A stretch of DNA of 64,000 nucleotides. It comes from Quadrisphaera sp. DSM 44207 (lineage in GTDB: Bacteria; Actinomycetota; Actinomycetes; Actinomycetales; Quadrisphaeraceae). A program made the translations under genes and the position numbers. Of this stretch, positions 41,091-53,529 are shown in pieces. The first letter of the stretch is position 1. Each line of letters starts with the position of its first letter. The stretch lies in contig NZ_FNKA01000003.1 of NCBI RefSeq assembly GCF_900101335.1, positions 620,001 to 684,000 of the forward strand. The letters are read 5' to 3'. The notes beneath the pieces were generated by a model, which was not told the DNA's origin, searched no databases, and worked only from the letters and a program-made list of their open reading frames with translations.

Positions 41091-42857
41091 GTGCTGCTGC
41101 GGATGTCCACCCTGTTCCTGCGGACCCTGCGCGAGGACCCCGCCGACGCCGAGGTGCCCAGCCACCGGCTGCTCGTGCGCGCCGGGTACATCCGCCGCGC
41201 CGCGCCGGGCGGGTACACGTGGCTGCCGCTGGGCTACCGGGTCTTCCGCAACGTCGAGCGGGTCGTGCGCGAGGAGATGGACGCCGTCGGCGCGCAGGAG
41301 GTCAACTTCCCGGCGCTGCTGCCGCGCGAGCCCTACGAGGCCACCGGGCGCTGGAGCGAGTACGGCGACAACGTCTTCCGGGTCCGGGACCGCCGGGGCG
41401 CCGACTTCATGCTCGCGCCCACGCACGAGGAGCTGTTCACCCTCCTGGTGAAGGACCTGTACTCCTCCTACAAGGACCTGCCGGTCGTCCTGTACCAGAT
41501 CCAGACGAAGTTCCGCGACGAGGCGCGCCCGCGCGCGGGCCTGCTGCGCGGGCGCGAGTTCGTCATGAAGGACTCCTACTCCTTCGACGTGGACGACGCC
41601 GGGCTGCGGGCCTCCTACGAGCGCCACCGCGAGGCGTACGTGCGGATCTTCGAGCGCCTCGGGCTGGAGTACGTCGTCGTCGCCGCGGTCTCGGGGGCCA
41701 TGGGCGGCTCCGCCAGCGAGGAGTTCCTCCACCCCAGCCCGGTCGGCGAGGACGTCTTCGTGCGCTCCCCGGGCGGCTACGCCGCCAACGTCGAGGCCGT
41801 CACCACCGCCGTCCCGCCGCCGCTGCCCTGGGACGACGCGCCCGCCGCCCACGTCGAGGACACCCCCGACACCCCCACCATCGACGCGCTCGTCGCGGTC
41901 GCGAACGAGCGCTTCCCGCGCGCCGACCGCCCCTGGACCGCCGCCGACACCCTCAAGAACGTCGTCGTCCTCCTGCGCTCCCCCGGCGGGGCGCGCGAGC
42001 CGCTCGTCGTCGGCGTGCCCGGCGACCGCGAGGTCGACCCCAAGCGCCTGGAGGCGGCCGTCGCGCCCGCGGAGGTCGAGCCCTTCACCGAGGCCGACTT
42101 CGCCGACCACCCGGAGCTGGTGCGCGGCTACATCGGCCCGCAGGTGCTGGGGAAGGACTCCGCCTCGGGGATCCGGTACCTGCTCGACCCGCGCGTCGTC
42201 GACGGCACCCGCTGGGTCACCGGCGCGAACGAGCCGGGCCGGCACGTCTTCGACCTCGTCAAGGGCCGCGACTTCGGCGCCGACGGCACCGTCGAGGCCG
42301 CGGAGGTGCGCGCGGGCGACGAGGCGCCGGACGGCTCGGGCCCGCTGGAGACCGCGCGCGGCATGGAGCTCGGCCACATCTTCCAGCTCGGGCGCAAGTA
42401 CGCCGACGCCCTCGGCCTGCGGGTGCTCGACGAGAGCGGCAAGCTCGTGACGGTCACCATGGGCTCCTACGGCATCGGGGTCTCGCGCGCCGTGGCGGCC
42501 GTCGCGGAGTCCACGCACGACGAGCTGGGCCTGGCCTGGCCGCGCGAGGTCGCCCCCGCCGACGTCCACGTCGTCGCCGCCGGCAAGGACGACGCCGTGC
42601 GCGCCGCCGCCGAGGACCTCTCGGCGCAGCTCGTCGCCGCGGGCCTGACCGTGCTGCTCGACGACCGGGCGCGCGTCAGCCCCGGGGTGAAGTTCAAGGA
42701 CGCCGAGCTGCTGGGGATGCCGACGATCGTCACGGTCGGCAAGAGCCTGGCGGACGGCGTGCTGGAGGTGCGCGACCGGGCCAGCGGCGAGCGCACCGAC
42801 GTCGCCGTGGTCGAGGCGGCCGAGCGCCTGGTCGCGCTCGTGCGCGCCGGGGCGTGA
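41091..42857 (+). CDS. proS: Prolyl-tRNA synthetase, bacterial type
   Basis: Class II aminoacyl-tRNA synthetase charging tRNA-Pro. It is 588 residues. It starts [17 protein letters not shown] and then [20 protein letters not shown]. Motif 1 region [18 protein letters not shown], motif 2 [19 protein letters not shown], an internal editing (YbaK-like) insertion with [14 protein letters not shown] (about 285-400), motif 3 [16 protein letters not shown] (about 460) and a C-terminal anticodon-binding domain with [21 protein letters not shown] follow. GTG 41091 is preferred over ATG 41103. The frame is open far upstream across other genes, a GC artefact rather than a fusion. Confidence 0.97.
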   Translation: MLLRMSTLFLRTLREDPADAEVPSHRLLVRAGYIRRAAPGGYTWLPLGYRVFRNVERVVREEMDAVGAQEVNFPALLPREPYEATGRWSEYGDNVFRVRDRRGADFMLAPTHEELFTLLVKDLYSSYKDLPVVLYQIQTKFRDEARPRAGLLRGREFVMKDSYSFDVDDAGLRASYERHREAYVRIFERLGLEYVVVAAVSGAMGGSASEEFLHPSPVGEDVFVRSPGGYAANVEAVTTAVPPPLPWDDAPAAHVEDTPDTPTIDALVAVANERFPRADRPWTAADTLKNVVVLLRSPGGAREPLVVGVPGDREVDPKRLEAAVAPAEVEPFTEADFADHPELVRGYIGPQVLGKDSASGIRYLLDPRVVDGTRWVTGANEPGRHVFDLVKGRDFGADGTVEAAEVRAGDEAPDGSGPLETARGMELGHIFQLGRKYADALGLRVLDESGKLVTVTMGSYGIGVSRAVAAVAESTHDELGLAWPREVAPADVHVVAAGKDDAVRAAAEDLSAQLVAAGLTVLLDDRARVSPGVKFKDAELLGMPTIVTVGKSLADGVLEVRDRASGERTDVAVVEAAERLVALVRAGA

Positions 42858-43687
42858 GCGCAGGGCCCGACCCGCTCACCGCCGCCGGGCTGGCCGCCCT
42901 CGCCCCGGACCTGGAGCTGTCCGGGACCGCGCTGGCGCTGCTCCTGCTCGCGGCGCTGGCCGCGGGCTGGGTGGACGCCGTGGTCGGCGGGGGAGGGCTG
43001 GTGCAGCTGCCGGCCCTGCTGCTCGTGCCGGGCATCGCCCCGGTGCAGGCGCTGGCCACCAACAAGGTCGCCAGCGTCGCGGGCACGACCGTGTCCGCCG
43101 TCACGTACGCCCGGCGGGTCCCGCTGGACTGGCGCACCGCCGTCCCGACCGCGCTGCTGGCCGGGACGGCCGCCGGCCTCGGCGCCACCGTCGCCGCGCA
43201 GGTGCCCGCCGCGGCGCTGCGCCCGCTCGTGCTCGTGGCGCTCGTGGCCGTGGCGGTCTGGACCCTCGTGCGCCCGGCCGCCGGCGCGCACACCTCCCTG
43301 CGCCACACCGGACGCCGCCACCTGGGTGCCGCCGCGCTGGTGGGCACGGTCGTCGGGGCCTACGACGGCGTGCTCGGGCCGGGCACCGGCAGCTTCCTCG
43401 TGGCCTCCCTGGTCGGGCTCGGCTACGGCTTCCTCGCCGCCAGCGCCTTCGCCAAGGTCGTCAACGCCGCCACCAACGCCGGCGCGATCGTGGTCTTCAC
43501 CCTCCTCGGCGCACCGCTGTGGGGCCTGGGCGCGGCGATGGCGGTGGCCAACGTCGCCGGCGCCTACCTGGGCACCCGCACCGCGGTCGCGCGCGGCAGC
43601 GGCTTCGTGCGCGCGGTCTTCCTCGTCGTCGTCACGGCGCTCGTCGCCCGCCTCGGCTGGCAGGTGTGGACCGACCTGGCGGCCTGA
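42854..43687 (+). CDS. TSUP-family permease (TauE/SafE)
   Basis: Membrane transporter of the TSUP/TauE-SafE family, whose known members move sulfite, sulfoacetate or other small organosulfur anions. It is 277 residues with about eight helices. The family Gly-rich motifs [19 protein letters not shown] and [16 protein letters not shown] open the first half; [20 protein letters not shown] and [13 protein letters not shown] repeat the pattern in the second. Start GTG 42854 overlaps the proS stop (GTGA). Substrate unknown. Confidence 0.9.
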   Translation: MSAGPDPLTAAGLAALAPDLELSGTALALLLLAALAAGWVDAVVGGGGLVQLPALLLVPGIAPVQALATNKVASVAGTTVSAVTYARRVPLDWRTAVPTALLAGTAAGLGATVAAQVPAAALRPLVLVALVAVAVWTLVRPAAGAHTSLRHTGRRHLGAAALVGTVVGAYDGVLGPGTGSFLVASLVGLGYGFLAASAFAKVVNAATNAGAIVVFTLLGAPLWGLGAAMAVANVAGAYLGTRTAVARGSGFVRAVFLVVVTALVARLGWQVWTDLAA

Positions 43688-43746
43688 GGACCGACCTGGG
43701 CCCCTGGGCCGCTGAGCCCTTGAGCCGCTGAGGACCGGCCCCGGCG

Positions 43747-44859
43747 TCAGCGGCCGCTGAGGCCGGGCAGGCCCACGAGCGCGGTGCCGCCGGCGTCCGC
43801 GCGCCAGGCCGCGGCGCGCGCGGCCCGGTCGGTCACCAGGGCCGCCGCGGCGGCGCGCTCGGCCGCGGGCAGGGCCGCCACGAGGTCGGCGGCACCGGCG
43901 CACGAGGCCTCCTCCAGCGCGGCCGCCAGGGCGCGCGCCTGCTCCGGGCCCGTGACGGGGGAGGGCAGCGCGTGCCCGGGAGGGCCGGGCGGCACCTGCG
44001 CGTCCGCGGCGGCGATGCGGGCGCGCAGGTCCTCCGCGCTCGCTTCGTGCGCGGCGCGGTCGGCGAGCGCGCGGGCCCGCCCCGCCGCGTCGAGGCGCAC
44101 GGCGAGCAGCGCGAGGCCGTAGACGGCCTCCTCCTCCACGCCGAGGGCCGCGGACAGCGCGGCGACGGCGGCGTCGGAGCCGCCCTCGGACCCGCCCTGC
44201 GGCGCCAGGTCGGGCGCGGCGGGCCGCGCCGGCGCCGGCTGGTCCTGCGCCGCGGCCAGGGCCGCGGCGACCAGGTCGTGGCCCGCGGCGGTGCACGCCA
44301 GCAGCCGTGCCGCGCCCCCGCCGACGCCGCCGAGGTCCTCGCGCGCGGCCACCGCCGCCGCGGCCGCGGCCGCGGGCACCTCGGACAGCGGCACGGGGTC
44401 GGCGCCGTCGACGCCCTCGGCGCCCTCGGCGGGAGGGGAGTCGCTCGGCGACGCGGTCGCGGCGGAGCCCGCGGACGCGGGCGGGGGCGAGGTGCTCGGC
44501 GACGCGGGCGGCACCGCCTCCCCGAGGGCGGCCAGCTGCTCGTCGTGGGCCGAGACCGCGCTGGTCAGCAGGGCCACGAGCGCCGCGTCGCCCGGCGCCC
44601 CGGACGCGGCCGCGGCGCGCGCTGCCGCCGCGGCGCCGGCCCGCAGCCGCTGCACCTGCGCCACCGCCCGGCGGCGTGCCAGCTCGTCGGCGTCCGGCAC
44701 GGGCGCCGGTGGTGCGGGGTCCCCGCCGGGCGGCCGCACGCGCAGGTCGTCGACGGCCGCGCACCCGGGCAGCGCCCCGAGCGCCGCCGCGGCGGCGACC
44801 CCCGCAGCGGCCCGCAGCAGGGCCCGGCGCGGCAGCGGTCGGGGGTAGGGGCCGGGCAT
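43747..44859 (-). CDS. DUF4439 lipoprotein
   Basis: Predicted lipoprotein of unknown function. The 370-residue product from ATG 44859 has a twin-Arg-like basic start ([14 protein letters not shown]), a hydrophobic segment and a lipobox LPGC (ALGALPGCAAV, Cys about 36). An extracytoplasmic helical domain follows: an Ala-rich first half (about 60-125), a Pro/Ser/Asp-rich low-complexity linker (PSTSPPPASAGSAATASPSD), then the conserved DUF4439 ferritin-like four-helix part (AVYGLALLAVRLDAAGRARA near 260). DUF4439 genes are regularly placed between proS and rimP in actinobacteria. No metal ligands typical of ferritins are obvious. Confidence 0.85.
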   Translation of the reverse strand: MPGPYPRPLPRRALLRAAAGVAAAAALGALPGCAAVDDLRVRPPGGDPAPPAPVPDADELARRRAVAQVQRLRAGAAAAARAAAASGAPGDAALVALLTSAVSAHDEQLAALGEAVPPASPSTSPPPASAGSAATASPSDSPPAEGAEGVDGADPVPLSEVPAAAAAAAVAAREDLGGVGGGAARLLACTAAGHDLVAAALAAAQDQPAPARPAAPDLAPQGGSEGGSDAAVAALSAALGVEEEAVYGLALLAVRLDAAGRARALADRAAHEASAEDLRARIAAADAQVPPGPPGHALPSPVTGPEQARALAAALEEASCAGAADLVAALPAAERAAAAALVTDRAARAAAWRADAGGTALVGLPGLSGR

Positions 44860-44937
44860 GGGTGCGGATCCTCCCACGCGCACCGCCGCCCGCACCGCCG
44901 CCCGCACCGCGACCGCGCTGCGACCGCACTGGGTCGT

Positions 44938-44943
44938 TAGGGT
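44938..44943 (+). promoter_or_regulatory. Candidate -10 box for the rimP-nusA-infB operon
   Basis: TAGGGT, 38 nt before the rimP GTG, with a CAGGAG SD between. Upstream lies a 2-copy 12-bp repeat CACCGCCGCCCG (44881-44904). Confidence 0.45.
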
Positions 44944-44981
44944 TTCGCAGTCCCGTCCGCCGTCCTCCAGCAGGAGCCCCC

Positions 44982-45521
44982 GTGTCCCCCACCGAGCGCG
45001 TGCGCGAGGTCGTCGAGCCCGCGGTGGTCGCGGCCGGTCTCGTGCTCGAGGGCGTCACGGTCACCCCCGCCGGTCGGCGCCGCGTCGTGCGCGTGGTGGT
45101 GGACCTGCCCGACGACGCCGTCGGCAGCCTCGACCTCGACCACGTCGCCGCCGTCTCCCGCGCGGTCGCGGCGGCGCTGGACGCCGACGACGCCGCGCTC
45201 GGCGGCGCCCCCTACGTGCTGGAGGTGACCACGCCCGGGGTCGACCGGCCGCTGACGGCGCGGCGGCACTGGTCGCGCGCCCGCACCCGCGTCGTCACGA
45301 CCACCGCGGCGGGCGCCGAGGTGACCGGCCGCGTGGTGTCCGTGGACGAGCTCGGCGTGGTGCTCGAGGTCGGCGGCGAGCAGCGGGCGGTGCCCTGGGC
45401 CGACCTGGGTACCGGGCGGGTGCAGGTGGAGTTCTCCCGACCCGGCGACGACGCCGCCGACGACACCGACGACACCGACGACGACACCGACGAGGACGGC
45501 GCCGAGGACGGGGAGGGCTGA
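44982..45521 (+). CDS. rimP: Ribosome maturation factor RimP
   Basis: Assembly factor for the 30S subunit, acting before S12 binding. It is 179 residues. [19 protein letters not shown] and [18 protein letters not shown] form the N-terminal domain; [14 protein letters not shown] is the family signature at about 78-91, followed by an Sm-like C-terminal barrel ([17 protein letters not shown]). The last about 25 residues are an Asp/Glu/Thr tail made of repeated ASP-THR-ASP units ([20 protein letters not shown]). It starts at GTG 44982 with CAGGAG upstream; nusA begins 1 nt after the stop. Confidence 0.96.
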   Translation: MSPTERVREVVEPAVVAAGLVLEGVTVTPAGRRRVVRVVVDLPDDAVGSLDLDHVAAVSRAVAAALDADDAALGGAPYVLEVTTPGVDRPLTARRHWSRARTRVVTTTAAGAEVTGRVVSVDELGVVLEVGGEQRAVPWADLGTGRVQVEFSRPGDDAADDTDDTDDDTDEDGAEDGEG

Positions 45522-45522
45522 G

Positions 45523-46533
45523 GTGGACATCGACCTGGCGGCGCTGCGGGCGGTCGAGCGGGAGCGGGAGGTCCCGTTCGAGGTCCTGGTCACCGCCATC
45601 GAGCAGGCCCTCCTCGTGGCCTACCACCGCACCGAGGGCGCCCACCCGCGGGCCCGCGTCCAGCTGGACCGCAAGACCGGCCACGTCGTCGTGCTCGCCT
45701 CGGAGGTGGACGAGCAGGGGCGGGTGAGGGAGTGGGACGACACCCCCAGCGGCTTCGGGCGCGTGGCGGCCAGCACGGCGCGCCAGGTGATCCTGCAGCG
45801 GCTGCGCGACCTCGAGGACGAGCAGGTGCTCGGCGCCTTCGCCGGCAAGGAGGGCGACATCGTCAGCGGCGTCGTCCAGCAGGGCCGCGACCCCCGCGTG
45901 GTGCAGCTGGACCTCGGCGCGGTCGAGGCCGTGCTCCCGCCGGCCGAGCAGGTGCCGGGGGAGCGCTACCCGCACGGCGCGCGGCTGCGCGCGTACGTGC
46001 TCTCGGTGCGCCGCGGCCCCAAGGGCCCCGTGATCACGGTCTCGCGCACGCACCCGGACCTCGTGCGGGCGCTGTTCGCGCTCGAGGCCCCTGAGGTCGC
46101 CAGCGGCGTCGTGCAGATCACGGCGATCGCCCGCGAGGCCGGGCACCGCACGAAGATGGCGGTGCGCGCGACCGCTGCGGGCGTCAGCGCCAAGGGCGCC
46201 TGCATCGGGCCGGTGGGCGCCCGCGTGCGCGCGGTGATGAACGAGCTGCACGGCGAGAAGATCGACATCATCGACCACAACGACGACCCGGCGACCTTCG
46301 TGGCCAACGCGCTCTCGCCCGCCCGGGTGACGTCGGTGACGGTCGTGGACGCCGCGGCGCGCTCGGCCCGCGTCGTCGTCCCCGACTACCAGCTGTCCCT
46401 GGCCATCGGCAAGGAGGGCCAGAACGCCCGGCTGGCGGCGCGGCTGACCGGCTGGCGCATCGACATCCGGCCCGACACCGAGGAGCAGCAGCCCGCCGCC
46501 GCCGGGAACACCGGCCCCACCCGGGAGCGCTAG
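45523..46533 (+). CDS. nusA: Transcription termination/antitermination factor NusA
   Basis: RNA polymerase-associated protein controlling pausing, termination and antitermination. The actinobacterial form is 336 residues: an N-terminal domain contacting polymerase ([34 protein letters not shown]), an S1 domain ([23 protein letters not shown]), then two KH domains ([20 protein letters not shown] and [19 protein letters not shown]). No C-terminal acidic repeats. GTG 45523 lies 1 nt after rimP, so they are coupled. ylxR follows. Confidence 0.97.
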   Translation: MDIDLAALRAVEREREVPFEVLVTAIEQALLVAYHRTEGAHPRARVQLDRKTGHVVVLASEVDEQGRVREWDDTPSGFGRVAASTARQVILQRLRDLEDEQVLGAFAGKEGDIVSGVVQQGRDPRVVQLDLGAVEAVLPPAEQVPGERYPHGARLRAYVLSVRRGPKGPVITVSRTHPDLVRALFALEAPEVASGVVQITAIAREAGHRTKMAVRATAAGVSAKGACIGPVGARVRAVMNELHGEKIDIIDHNDDPATFVANALSPARVTSVTVVDAAARSARVVVPDYQLSLAIGKEGQNARLAARLTGWRIDIRPDTEEQQPAAAGNTGPTRER

Positions 46534-46536
46534 ACT
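46531..46536 (+). promoter_or_regulatory. Candidate internal -10 box for ylxR-infB
   Basis: TAGACT overlaps the nusA TAG stop. A transcript from here would begin near 46543, so ylxR would have to start at the in-frame GTG 46613 rather than GTG 46541. Confidence 0.4.
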
Positions 46537-46540
46537 GGCC

Positions 46541-47008
46541 GTGACCGGGCGTCGCGCTCGGCAGATCCCTCCGGCACCCGCGCCGGGGAGCCGCACGGCC
46601 GCTTCCGGGCCGGTGGAGCCCCAGCGCACGTGCGTGGGCTGCCGGCAGCGCGGTGACCGGTCGCGGTTGCTGCGCGTGGTCGCGGCCGGGGTGGACGGCG
46701 TCGTGTCGGCCGTTCCGGACCCGCAGGCACGGCAGCCGGGGCGGGGTGCCTGGGTGCACGCCGACCCGGCGTGCCTCGACCTCGCCGAGCGCCGGCGGGC
46801 CTTCTCCCGCGCCCTGCGCCAGCAGGGCCCGGTGGACGCCTCCGCCGTCCGGGCGCACCTGCAGCAGGCGCCAGCACCACCGGCACGTCCCGCACCACCG
46901 GCGCCACCGGCACGACCAGCAGCACCACCGCCAGCACCGTCCACACCGTCGACGAGCACCGGAAGCGGGTCAGCATCTGATGGGCACCCGATGAGCTCCC
47001 AGCGATGA
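46541..47008 (+). CDS. ylxR: YlxR-family RNA-binding protein
   Basis: Small YlxR/DUF448 protein found in nusA-infB operons; homologues bind RNA or act as transcription regulators and contact RNase P in some firmicutes. The conserved part is PQRTCVGCRQRGDRSRLLRV with GRGAWVHADPACLDLAERRR and AFSRALRQQ. From about residue 108 the protein is an Ala/Pro repeat tail ([18 protein letters not shown]) ending in Ser/Thr. GTG 46541 gives 155 residues; GTG 46613 gives 131 and places the RTCVGC motif at the usual N-terminal distance. A 57-nt gap precedes infB. Confidence 0.88.
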   Translation: MTGRRARQIPPAPAPGSRTAASGPVEPQRTCVGCRQRGDRSRLLRVVAAGVDGVVSAVPDPQARQPGRGAWVHADPACLDLAERRRAFSRALRQQGPVDASAVRAHLQQAPAPPARPAPPAPPARPAAPPPAPSTPSTSTGSGSASDGHPMSSQR

Positions 47009-47065
47009 GCACCCCCCAGAACTAAGACGGTCCTGCCTGTCCGGCCGGGCCGAGACAGGAGAGAT

Positions 47066-50107
<3,042 letters not shown>

Positions 50108-50122
50108 TGTCCGGCGCCCGCT

Positions 50123-50175
50123 GAGCACGGGGTGGCCCTGCGCCCGTCCTACGGGCGCAGGGCCACCCCGTGCTC
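50123..50175 (+). terminator. Perfect 25-bp hairpin after infB
   Basis: The arm at 50123-50147 (starting GAGCACGGGGTGGCCC) is exactly complementary to 50151-50175, with a three-base loop CCT. No T-run follows. The length, perfect pairing and position just 3' of infB suit an intrinsic-type terminator or RNA-stabilising stem at the end of the rimP-infB operon. Confidence 0.75.
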
Positions 50176-50216
50176 GTGGGCGGTGAGCACGAGGACGCCC
50201 AGCGAGGAGGAGTGCG

Positions 50217-50513
50217 GTGTACGTCGGCACGCTCGTGCTGGACCTGCTGCTCGGCGACGTGCGGTCGCTGAAGCAGAAGCGCTCCGCGGTGCGCCCGGTG
50301 ATCGCCGAGCTGCGCCGCCTGGACGTCGCGGTGGCCGAGACCGGCCACCTCGACCTGCACCGGCGCGCCGAGGTCGGCGTCGCCGTCGTCGCGGCGGACG
50401 CCGCGCACTGCCGGCGCGTCCTCGAGACCGCCGAGCGCCTCGTCGCCGCCCGACCCGAGCTGGACCTGCTCTCCGCCCGCGTGCGCGTGCGCGCGGACGA
50501 CGACGAGGACTGA
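50217..50513 (+). CDS. DUF503 family protein
   Basis: Small conserved protein of unknown function. It is 98 residues. The N-terminus MYVGTLVLDLLLGDVRSLKQ leads into KRSAVRPVIAELRRLDVAVAE; the rest forms a compact alpha/beta fold with VAVVAADAAHCRRVLETAERL. The family is widespread next to rbfA in Gram-positive bacteria, suggesting a translation-related role, but none is proven. GTG 50217 has an SD GAGGAGG about 6 nt upstream and follows the large infB hairpin. Confidence 0.92.
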   Translation: MYVGTLVLDLLLGDVRSLKQKRSAVRPVIAELRRLDVAVAETGHLDLHRRAEVGVAVVAADAAHCRRVLETAERLVAARPELDLLSARVRVRADDDED

Positions 50514-50573
50514 CCCCACCCGTGCACGACCCGCGGGCCGCTCGGCCCTCGGGTCCCGACCGAGGAGGACGCC

Positions 50574-51062
50574 GTGGCCGACCCCGCCCGCGCCCGCAAG
50601 CTGGCCGACCGCATCAAGGTCGTCGTCGCCGAGACCCTGGAGCGGCGGGTGAAGGACCCGCGCCTGGGCTTCGTCACCGTCACCGACGCCCGGGTGACCG
50701 GTGACCTGCAGCACGCGACCGTCTTCTACACCGTCCTCGGCAGCGACGAGGAGCGCGCCAGCACCGCCGCCGCGCTCGACAGCGCCCGCGGGGTGCTGCG
50801 CTCGGAGGTCGGCCGCCGCACCGGCGTCCGGCTGACCCCGACGCTGGAGTTCGTCGCCGACGCCCTGCCCGAGACCACCGCGCACCTGGAGGACGTTCTC
50901 GCGCGCGCGGCCGCCCAGGACGCCGCGGTCGCCGCCCTGGCCCGCGGCGCCTCCTACGCCGGCGACGCCGACCCGTACCGCCGTCCCGAGGACGAGGACG
51001 GCGAGGACGCCGAAGACGCCGCCGCGGACGAGGAGCCGGGCGCCGCCGACGGGCGCCCGTGA
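50574..51062 (+). CDS. rbfA: 30S ribosome-binding factor RbfA
   Basis: Late-stage 30S assembly factor. It is 162 residues. It carries [56 protein letters not shown] and [20 protein letters not shown], all in the KH-like core. The last about 35 residues are an acidic Asp/Glu/Ala extension ([20 protein letters not shown]). SD GGAGGA precedes GTG 50574; the stop overlaps the truB GTG. Confidence 0.97.
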   Translation: MADPARARKLADRIKVVVAETLERRVKDPRLGFVTVTDARVTGDLQHATVFYTVLGSDEERASTAAALDSARGVLRSEVGRRTGVRLTPTLEFVADALPETTAHLEDVLARAAAQDAAVAALARGASYAGDADPYRRPEDEDGEDAEDAAADEEPGAADGRP

Positions 51063-52048
51063 GCGCCCCGGTCCCCCGCGACCCCCCGCAGGCGGGCGGT
51101 GCCCCCACGGAGGTGCCCCCGGGCCTGCTCGTCGTCGACAAGCCCTCGGGGTGGACCAGCCACGACGTCGTCGCCCGCACCCGCCGCCTGGCGGGCACCC
51201 GCAGGGTCGGCCACGCCGGCACGCTGGACCCGATGGCGACCGGGGTCCTCGTGCTCGGCCTCGGCCGCGCGACCCGCCTGCTCGCGCACGTGGTGGGCGC
51301 CGACAAGGAGTACCTGGCCACCGTGCGCCTGGGGGCGGCCACCGTCACGGACGACGCCGAGGCCGAGGTGGTCTCCCGCGCCGACGCCTCGGGGGTGCCC
51401 GAGGACGCCGTGCGCGCCGCGGTCGCGGCGCTGACGGGGGACCTGCTGCAGGTGCCCAGCTCCGTCAGCGCCGTCCAGGTCGACGGGCGCCGCTCCTACG
51501 CCCGCGCGCGCGCGGGGGAGGACGTCGTCCTGGCCGCGCGGCCGGTCACCGTGCGCGCCTTCGACGTGCTCGCCCAGCGCCGCGCCGACCTGGACGGCAC
51601 CCCGGTGCTGGACGTCGACGTGCGGGTCGAGGTCACCTCCGGCACCTACGTGCGCGCCCTCGCGCGCGACCTCGGGGCCGCCCTGGGCGTGGGCGGGCAC
51701 CTGACCGCCCTGCGCCGCACCCGCGTCGGGAGCTTCGGGCTCGACGCCGCCGCCGACCTGCGGCGCCTCGAGGCGGACGGCGTCGCGGCCTCCCTGCTCG
51801 CCCTGCCCGACGCGGCGCGGGCGGCCTTCCCCGTCTGGGACGTCGACGCCGGGCAGGCCCGCCGCCTCGCGCACGGCCAGCGCCTGCCCGCCGAGGCGCT
51901 GCCCGACGGTGCCCCAGGAGGCGGGCAGGAGCCGTCCGGGCCCGTGGCGGCGATCTCCCCCGACGGCCGGCTGGTCGCCCTCGTGGAGCGCACGGGCGGC
52001 GCGGTGCGTCCGGTGCTGGTGCTCGCGGAGCCCGCCGACCTGCCCTGA
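51059..52048 (+). CDS. truB: tRNA pseudouridine(55) synthase
   Basis: Makes pseudouridine 55 in the T-loop of tRNAs. The 329-residue protein begins with a proline-rich tail; the core shows [40 protein letters not shown] with the catalytic Asp57, [37 protein letters not shown] and [20 protein letters not shown]. It has a PUA-like C-terminus. GTG 51059 overlaps rbfA. The region after it to the next gene carries a 13-bp repeat. Confidence 0.97.
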   Translation: MSAPVPRDPPQAGGAPTEVPPGLLVVDKPSGWTSHDVVARTRRLAGTRRVGHAGTLDPMATGVLVLGLGRATRLLAHVVGADKEYLATVRLGAATVTDDAEAEVVSRADASGVPEDAVRAAVAALTGDLLQVPSSVSAVQVDGRRSYARARAGEDVVLAARPVTVRAFDVLAQRRADLDGTPVLDVDVRVEVTSGTYVRALARDLGAALGVGGHLTALRRTRVGSFGLDAAADLRRLEADGVAASLLALPDAARAAFPVWDVDAGQARRLAHGQRLPAEALPDGAPGGGQEPSGPVAAISPDGRLVALVERTGGAVRPVLVLAEPADLP

Positions 52049-52129
52049 CGCCTCGTGCGCCCGGCGACGCTGCGGAGGCGCTGAGGACCCCGGAGGGCGC
52101 GTGGCGGCTCCCGCGCGGCTGCGGCGCCG

Positions 52130-52168
52130 GCGCGCGGGGTCAGCGCGCGGGGTCAGCGCGCGGGGTCA
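52130..52168. repeat. 13-bp tandem repeat, three copies
   Basis: GCGCGCGGGGTCA is repeated exactly three times; the third copy contains the stop codon (TGA on the minus strand) of the short minus-strand gene. The surrounding bases to about 52175 hold a fourth partial unit. Confidence 0.9.
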
Positions 52169-52363
52169 GCGCGGCGACGGGCCCCCGTAGCCCCCGGAAC
52201 CACCGGAGCCCCGGCGGGTGGCGCGGTTGCGCAGGTCCGCGATCCTCGCCTGCGTCTTCGGGTCCCGCGCCATCTGCTGCGCCTTGCGGGCGGCGGTGGT
52301 GATCACGCGCTGCCCCTGGGGCGTGCGCGCGAAGGCGACCAGCCTGCCGACGATGCCTGCCAC
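52166..52363 (-). CDS. Small basic protein of unknown function
   Basis: 65 residues from GTG 52363, with SD GAGGAGG about 9 nt upstream. MAGIVGRLVAFARTPQGQRV is followed by ITTAARKAQQMARDPKTQAR and IADLRNRATRRG, ending in a glycine-rich tail GSGGSGGYGGP. Highly basic and helical. I do not recognise the family. It resembles small actinobacterial proteins of the type LVAFARTPQGRRLI that sit next to truB/ribF. Codon use matches neighbours, so it is probably expressed. Confidence 0.65.
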   Translation of the reverse strand: MAGIVGRLVAFARTPQGQRVITTAARKAQQMARDPKTQARIADLRNRATRRGSGGSGGYGGPSPR

Positions 52364-52454
52364 GTGCGTCCTCCTCGCGGTGCGTCCGGCGCGCCCGGCG
52401 CGCCCTCGACCCCAGCCTGCCCCGCCCGCCACCGCGCCGTGAACCCGGCCCCGG

Positions 52455-52460
52455 CAGACT
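52455..52460 (+). promoter_or_regulatory. Candidate -10 box for ribF
   Basis: CAGACT ends 7 nt before the ribF GTG, again the leaderless spacing. Confidence 0.4.
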
Positions 52461-52467
52461 TGGCCCC

Positions 52468-53421
52468 GTGGAGCGCTGGCACGACCTTCCCGAGGTGCCC
52501 GAGGGCTACGGGCCCTCCGTCGTGGCGATCGGCAACTTCGACGGGGTGCACCGCGGCCACCGCAGCGTCCTGGCCGTGCTCGTCGAGCAGGCCCGCCGCC
52601 GCGGCGCCCGCGCCGTGGCCGTCACCTTCGTGCCCCACCCGCTGCAGGTGCTCCACCCCGAGCGCGCCCCGCAGCTGCTCGCGCACCCGGTCGACCGCCT
52701 GGACCTGCTCGAGGAGGCCGGCCTCGACGCCGTCCTGGAGATGCCCTTCACCCGCGAGCTGGCCTCCTGGACCCCGGAGCGCTTCGTCGTCGACACGTTC
52801 GTGAAGGCCCTGGGCGCCGCCGCCGTGGTGGTGGGGCGCGACGTGCGCTTCGGGCGGCGCAACTCCGGGGACCTGGAGACGATGCGCCGGCTCGGCCGCG
52901 AGCACGGCTTCGAGGTCCTCGCGCTGGAGGACGAGGTGGGGGAGGGCCGGCGCTGGTCCTCCACGTGGGCCCGCGAGGCGCTGGCCGCCGGGGACGTCGC
53001 GACCGCCGCCGAGGTGCTCGGGCGCCCCTACCGCCTGCGGGGCGTCGTCGTGCACGGCGACCACCGCGGGCGGGAGCTGGGCTACCCGACCGCGAACCTC
53101 GCCGGCGTCGAGACGCTCGTGCCGGCCGACGGGGTCTACGCCGGGTGGATGGTGCGGCTCGACCTGCCGGCCGACCACCCCGACCGGGTGCTGCCGGCGG
53201 CGGTCTCCCTCGGCACCAACCCGACCTTCGACGGGCTCGAGCAGCGGGTGGAGGCCTACGCGCTGGACCGCACCGACCTCGACCTGTACGGCGAGCGCGT
53301 GGCCGTGGACCTCGTGGAGCGGCTGCGGCCCACGCTGCGCTTCGGCTCCGTCGACGAGCTGGTCACCCAGATGGACTCCGACGTCGAGCGCTGCCGCCAG
53401 GTGCTCGGCGTGAGCGTCTGA
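52468..53421 (+). CDS. ribF: Bifunctional riboflavin kinase / FAD synthetase
   Basis: Phosphorylates riboflavin to FMN, then adenylates FMN to FAD. It is 317 residues. The N-terminal nucleotidyltransferase has VVAIGNFDGVHRGHRSVLAV (about 20-39), FVPHPLQVLHPERAP and VGRDVRFGRRNSGDLE. The C-terminal kinase has GRELGYPTANLAGVETL, LPAAVSLGTNPTFDGLEQRV and DLYGERVAVDLVERLRP. GTG 52468 begins MERWHDLPEVPEGYG. It lies between truB and rpsO as in most actinobacteria; the riboflavin synthesis genes are 5 kb downstream. Confidence 0.97.
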   Translation: MERWHDLPEVPEGYGPSVVAIGNFDGVHRGHRSVLAVLVEQARRRGARAVAVTFVPHPLQVLHPERAPQLLAHPVDRLDLLEEAGLDAVLEMPFTRELASWTPERFVVDTFVKALGAAAVVVGRDVRFGRRNSGDLETMRRLGREHGFEVLALEDEVGEGRRWSSTWAREALAAGDVATAAEVLGRPYRLRGVVVHGDHRGRELGYPTANLAGVETLVPADGVYAGWMVRLDLPADHPDRVLPAAVSLGTNPTFDGLEQRVEAYALDRTDLDLYGERVAVDLVERLRPTLRFGSVDELVTQMDSDVERCRQVLGVSV

Positions 53422-53431
53422 GCGCCGCTGG

Positions 53432-53437
53432 TAGGAT
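53432..53437 (+). promoter_or_regulatory. Candidate -10 box for rpsO
   Basis: TAGGAT with the start of rpsO 92 nt downstream. It is a clear actinobacterial -10 in an otherwise featureless gap. Confidence 0.5.
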
Positions 53438-53529
53438 CGAGGACGCCGTACGCACCGGCCGCGGAGCGAGAGAGCCCGGGTGGACCTGCCCCGGAGCGCC
53501 GCGCAACGACCCCGAGGAGCTCGAAGAGC

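Noticed and set aside
37431-42857. Continuous open frame joining sequence upstream to proS, suggesting a giant fusion protein
   Set aside because: The upstream part covers ilvA and uraA in a wrong frame. A normal ProS N-terminus and a promoter-like hexamer lie at 41077-41091.
43688-43746. Terminator between the TSUP permease and the DUF4439 gene
   Set aside because: Contains CTGAGGACCG and GCCGCTGAG repeats and a GCGGCCGC palindrome, but no coherent stem-loop of convincing length.
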